Positions 5,401-8,158 of a stretch of 8,158 nt of DNA are shown here, one piece after another. Both the position numbers and the translations under genes were made by a program. The notes below the pieces were generated by a model. That model ran no database searches, was not told where the DNA came from, and was given only the letters and a program-made list of their open reading frames with translations. Each line of letters starts with the position of its first letter. The first letter of the stretch is position 1. Source of the DNA: DATMMS01 sp036824145 (GTDB taxonomy: Bacteria; Chloroflexota; Dormibacteria; DASZGP01); NCBI GenBank assembly GCA_036824145.1, contig DAITAT010000062.1, positions 1 to 8,158 on the forward strand, written 5' to 3'.

Positions 5401-8092
5401 CGAGCACCCGGAAGCGCACCGCACGAGCGTTGGCACCCACCACCGGGTATCTCACCTGTGCGGCAACGATGAGGTGATCGAGCGTGTCTCGGAATTCCTG
5501 GCGTAGCGCGTCGGGGAGTGCGTCAGCGGACTGGAGGCGGGTGTCGAGCAACGCGAGCACCGTGCTGAGCTGATCCGCCACGCGATCCTGTGCCAGGAAG
5601 ATGCGGTACAGGCTAGCCTCCAGCTTCCTCGAGCGCGCCAGCGCGTCGACACCGTAGTGCCTGAGCGCCTGGAGCAGCCGGTCTCGGAAGCTCGCGGGTA
5701 GGCCCTCGCGATCGATGTCGAGGGAGCGCAGGTAAATTCTGAAGAACTCCCTCGGGCTGTGGGCTTCCTCGATCGGCTCATCGTCCCCTGCCCGGCGGTT
5801 CCGCGAGAGAGCGGCCAGGTCGGCAAAGACCTCGAGGATCCCGAGCTCCGCGTGGAGGATCTCGGCATCATCCGGCGGCAGCTCCTGGCGCAGCCGCCGA
5901 TAGTCGCTGATCAGTTGGCGTGCGTCATCCGCCGGGTAGTCGAAGCCCAGGATAAGGAAGCGCATGCTGTCGAGGCACTCGAGGCAGAGCTCGCGACCGC
6001 TCGCTTTCGGCGGGGTTGTGGCCTCCAGACGCCCCAGGTCGACGCGATCAGACAGGAGGGCATCGGACTCCCCCTCGCTGGCGGCCTCCAGCCTCAGGAT
6101 CGCCCCGCCCGCATCGACCTGGATGTTGGCGTCGACGAACACCTCTTTGACCCGTCCTGAGATCGGCGCCAGGATCGAGGTCTCCATCTTCATGCTCTCA
6201 AGGACAGCCACCACGGTTCCTGCTTCCACCAAATCTCCCGGTCTGACCTTCAGGGCGACCACCAACGAGGGCGTGGGCGCGCGAACGAATCCGCCGTCCC
6301 TGCGAGCGATGCGGTGGGGAACCCCTGCAACCTCGACCAGGTGTTCCGCACCCTGGGTGCTGGAGAGAATTTTGAAGACTTGGCCGGCGACCTGGAGGCG
6401 GCTTGCGAAAGGCCCCAGCCGAGCGACTACCGCCTCCACCCGTGTCCCGTCGACTTCTACGCGGTATTGACCGTGGGGCCCGGATCGTCCGACGGCGACC
6501 CGGTAAAGGTTGCGCTGGTAAACGAACTCGACCACCTGTCCGCGTTCCAACCCGGCCCTCGGCCGTCCACTGGCGGCCGACGCCAGGAATCGTGCTTGGT
6601 CGATCACGGACGCGGCATCGAACGCCTGGATCGCGGCCGCCACCAGCGCAACATCCGCATGGGGGGATGATGCCGGCGTCCCGGTGGAGCCGATTCGGTC
6701 CAGCCAGCCCGTGTCCGCAGAGCCAGCCCTCACCTCAGGACGGTCGAGAAGATCGAGGAGGAAGCCCTTGTTGGTGGTCCCCCCGGAGATCACGATCGCC
6801 GTCTGTGACAGCGCCCGCCGAAGCCGCGCCCTGGCCTCGTCCCGGTCCCCACCCCAGGCGATGATTTTGGCTATCGCCGAGTCGTATTCGGGCGGAATCA
6901 CGTCGCCTTCAGCGACGCCGGTGTCAACACGAATGCCCGGGCCGGTAGGGAGCGCCATGAGCTCCACCGTCCCGGGCGCGGGTGCGAATCCTCGGTCCGG
7001 GTCTTCAGCACTGATCCGGGCCTCGATCGCGTGGCCGGTGGTGCCGGGCGGCGCTCCCTCGAGGCGGCCGCCGGACGCGACCTCGAGCTGTAGTTTCACG
7101 AGGTCGACGCTGCTCGTCATCTCGGTCACCGGGTGCTCGACCTGGAGGCTGGCGATTACCCCCAGGAAGCTAAAGGCGCGCTCCTCGGGTTGATAAAGGA
7201 ATTCGACCGTCCCGGCGTTGCGATAGCCGGCAACCCGTGCGAGCGCAACGGCCGCCGCGCGCAAGTCGACCTCCTGCTCAGGGGTAAGGCTCGCCGAACT
7301 CGACTCTTCCAGGAACACATGGTTCCCGCGCTGCAGGCTACAGTCGCGGACGCCCAGTGCCCAGGTCGTCCCCTGGCTGTCGCCGACGATCTGCACCTCG
7401 ATCTGATGGGCGCCGCTGACGTGCTTCTCCATGAACACTCTGGGGTCGCCGAACGATTTGCGGGCCTCGGCGCGGGCACCCTGGAAGGCGTCCCTGAGCT
7501 GGTCCTCGTCAACAGCCAACCTATTGCCCTGGCCGCCGCCCCGAGCAGCGGCCTTGATCATCAGCGGATACCCGATGCGGCGGCCCTGAAGCAAGGCGTC
7601 ATCCATGTTCTCGACCGGACCTCGGCTCCACGGGGCGACCGGGACGTTGGCCTGCTCCGCGAGCAGCCTGGCGCCGATCCTGTCGCCCAGGCGTCGCATC
7701 ACGTCGCCGTCTGGGCCGATGAAGACGATGCCCATCCGCTGGCAGAGATCGGCGAACGCGGGGTCCTCGGCACCCAAGCCCCAGCCGACCCAAACCGCGT
7801 CGGCCCGGGCCTGCCCGAGCGCCCGCTCGAGCTCGGAGAGGTCGAGGTACGGGTTGGTTCGCGCCACACCGGCACCGGTGGCCCTGCCGATGAGAACGGC
7901 CTCGTCGGCCTCGCGAACGAACATAGCCTGCCGCTCCTGGTGGGTATGCAGGACGATCAGACGAATCCCGGCCGCGCGTTCCTCGTTGAGCTCGCGGACC
8001 GCATGGATCACGCGCATCGCTGCCTCGCCACGGTTGACCACGACAACGCGCTGGAACATGCGACTGATGTTACGGCGTGGTCTCTCCGGCAT
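2486..8092 (-). CDS. Giant single-chain biotin-dependent acyl-CoA carboxylase-like protein with a degenerate biotin carboxylase domain
   Basis: About 1,868 residues (numbered from the ATG at 8092). Domains: biotin carboxylase-like ATP-grasp about 12-458 (RVVVVNRGEAAMR, then SLQVEHPVTEM); beta-rich linker to about 606; biotinyl domain 607-670 with ESMKMETS, biotin on Lys635; central region about 683-1343; carboxyltransferase N-lobe about 1348-1570 (SAGAKIS, YSGGVTAEDNFGIGGYERI); C-lobe about 1583-1856 with a probable helical hairpin/coiled coil at 1778-1828. The order matches eukaryotic-type acetyl-CoA carboxylase (usually 2,200-2,350 residues), so the expected role is moving CO2 from carboxybiotin to an acyl-CoA in the cytoplasm. 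Oddity: equivalents of E. coli AccC K116, K238, E288, N290 and R292 are R138, V259, G311, I313 and S315, so ATP-dependent biotin carboxylation is doubtful. Start: AGGAG lies four bases before the ATG at 8092; the ATG at 8059 (MFQRVVVVNRGE) fits the family start equally well but lacks a site. Substrate is unknown. Confidence 0.93.
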   Translation of the reverse strand: MPERPRRNISRMFQRVVVVNRGEAAMRVIHAVRELNEERAAGIRLIVLHTHQERQAMFVREADEAVLIGRATGAGVARTNPYLDLSELERALGQARADAVWVGWGLGAEDPAFADLCQRMGIVFIGPDGDVMRRLGDRIGARLLAEQANVPVAPWSRGPVENMDDALLQGRRIGYPLMIKAAARGGGQGNRLAVDEDQLRDAFQGARAEARKSFGDPRVFMEKHVSGAHQIEVQIVGDSQGTTWALGVRDCSLQRGNHVFLEESSSASLTPEQEVDLRAAAVALARVAGYRNAGTVEFLYQPEERAFSFLGVIASLQVEHPVTEMTSSVDLVKLQLEVASGGRLEGAPPGTTGHAIEARISAEDPDRGFAPAPGTVELMALPTGPGIRVDTGVAEGDVIPPEYDSAIAKIIAWGGDRDEARARLRRALSQTAIVISGGTTNKGFLLDLLDRPEVRAGSADTGWLDRIGSTGTPASSPHADVALVAAAIQAFDAASVIDQARFLASAASGRPRAGLERGQVVEFVYQRNLYRVAVGRSGPHGQYRVEVDGTRVEAVVARLGPFASRLQVAGQVFKILSSTQGAEHLVEVAGVPHRIARRDGGFVRAPTPSLVVALKVRPGDLVEAGTVVAVLESMKMETSILAPISGRVKEVFVDANIQVDAGGAILRLEAASEGESDALLSDRVDLGRLEATTPPKASGRELCLECLDSMRFLILGFDYPADDARQLISDYRRLRQELPPDDAEILHAELGILEVFADLAALSRNRRAGDDEPIEEAHSPREFFRIYLRSLDIDREGLPASFRDRLLQALRHYGVDALARSRKLEASLYRIFLAQDRVADQLSTVLALLDTRLQSADALPDALRQEFRDTLDHLIVAAQVRYPVVGANARAVRFRVLDQPLMARARAQTFTEMREHLAYLSSHPGSPDYSERFERLVACPELLVRLLADPTGPGESGVHEPLLEVLTRRYYKIRHLENFKAVIFEGRRFVTADYQQDGRALHVVTSMAEMTELASAASTLVRFLRQRSAPGEVVVDFYMWSRRAMPDLDGSATAIRAVIAAAGLPPVVRRVAVATVDRGPGDDGDSDVPVHQFTFRRSPDGFAEDLVVRGVHPMIARRLHLWRLEANFRIRRLPSDEDVFLFDCVAHDNDADERLIAIAEVRDLTPARDRQGRVTELPELEHMLTASLEAVRAAYLERPREQRPQWNRILLYVWPGLDAQPLDELLPLASTIAPMTEGLGLEQVMIQGRMAHPPSGMPRDMVIRLSVQPGAGLTVRLSDAPTDPLKQLDAYTQKVVQARRRGLVYPYEIFPMLTRSEEAGLLDASTGSVVEYDLDDAGNLAPVARPPGGNTAGLVVALVSTPTRRYPEGIKRVALLSDPLQALGAIAEPECRRVMAALDLAERMSIPVEWIAVSAGAKISMESGTEHMDWIGRVLRRIIQFTQAGGEINVLVAGINVGAQPYWNAEATMLMHTRGILVMTPDSAQVLTGKLSLEYSGGVTAEDNFGIGGYERIMGPNGQGQYWAPDLSAACELLLTHYQHTYVAPGERFPRPAATRDPFDRDIRSEPHAGPGTDFVTIGEIFSDVTNPGRKKPFDIRSVMRATIDHDHPPLERWPAMRGADTVVVFDAHLGGNPVCLVGIESRPLARHGRLSPDGPDQWTAGTLFPMSSKKMARTINAASGNRPVVILANLSGFDGSPESLRELQLEYGAEIGRAIVNFKGPIIFCVVSRYHGGAFVVFSATLNDQMEIIALEGSYASVIGGAPAAAVVFTGEVNARVRADRRIVELEAQIAAAPTSERTQLRSRLAELNGALRSEKLGQVAAEFDAEHSVERALRVGSVHKIIPAAHLRPYLIEAVQRGIQRTETAG

Positions 8093-8158
8093 CTCTCTCC
8101 TGCTCGACCTGGTCGGGTTCCCCGAGGCCCCGCTCCAAATCAATGTCGGATGGTCCCA
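8070..8158 (-). CDS. Possible C-terminal end of an upstream gene (partial)
   Basis: One minus-strand frame stays open from the window edge to a TAA at 8070-8072. It would encode an acidic, polar tail containing DIDLERGLGEPDQVEQERD. If real, it overlaps the 8092 start of the giant carboxylase gene by 23 bases, or ends 10 bases before the alternative start at 8059. An overlap like this is common inside operons. A frame open over only 29 codons is not strong evidence in GC-rich DNA, and there is no recognisable domain. A second frame ends at 8140, so which frame (if any) is coding is undecided. Confidence 0.25.
   Translation of the reverse strand, partial: GPSDIDLERGLGEPDQVEQERDAGETTP
8093..8101 (-). 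promoter_or_regulatory. Shine-Dalgarno-like site before the carboxylase gene
   Basis: On the minus strand AGGAGAGAG directly precedes the ATG at 8092, with the AGGAG core four bases from the start codon. The spacing is short but workable. It is the main reason for choosing 8092 over the in-frame TTG at 8143 and the ATG at 8059, neither of which has a comparable site. Confidence 0.5.

Noticed and set aside
8093..8143. TTG start at 8143 for the carboxylase gene
   Set aside because: It would add 17 residues with no family counterpart, and no Shine-Dalgarno precedes it; the ATG at 8092 or 8059 is more likely.
1..8158. tRNA or rRNA genes, CRISPR arrays, insertion sequences, phage genes
   Set aside because: No repeat-spacer pattern, transposase or integrase motif, terminal inverted repeats or tRNA-like cloverleaf noticed by eye; nearly all of the window is occupied by the three coding genes.

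Overview
The window is a GC-rich bacterial segment in which every supportable gene lies on the minus strand, so transcription runs from the right edge to the left. Three complete genes fill nearly all of it. Gaps are short: 34 bases between genes 3 and 2, 76 bases between genes 2 and 1, and about 47 bases at the left edge. They look like one operon. High GC, a strong GGAGGTGA ribosome binding site and the protein types suggest a high-GC bacterium such as an actinomycete, Chloroflexota or a related soil lineage. The phylum cannot be fixed from this sequence alone.

Right part (about 2486-8092): a single gene for a giant protein of about 1,868 residues. Its layout is biotin carboxylase-like ATP-grasp domain, biotinyl (BCCP) domain, long central region, and a two-lobed acyl-CoA carboxyltransferase. 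This is the order of eukaryotic-type single-chain acetyl-CoA carboxylase. The biotin-attachment motif ESMKMETS is intact. The biotin carboxylase domain has lost several residues that bind ATP/Mg and bicarbonate in E. coli AccC (equivalents of K116, K238, E288, N290 and R292), although the surrounding fold motifs are kept. I read it as a probable pseudo-biotin-carboxylase in a protein that otherwise looks intact, and this is the main point of interest.

Middle part (496-2451): a 651-residue protein with an unrecognised N-terminal domain of about 255 residues, a basic/proline linker, and a complete ketoacyl synthase III domain with Cys-His-Asn all present. Its N-terminal substrate-entry motif differs from FabH.

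Left part (48-419): a small tryptophan-rich protein of unknown function behind a strong ribosome binding site.

Together, a biotin-dependent acyl-CoA carboxyl-transferring enzyme beside a decarboxylating Claisen-condensing enzyme suggests a dedicated acyl-chain or polyketide-like priming/extension pathway: the first would handle a malonyl-type extender and the second would condense it. If the biotin carboxylase domain is really inactive, the carboxyl group must come from a separate biotin carboxylase or from a carboxylated donor (transcarboxylase or decarboxylase chemistry). That part is inference.
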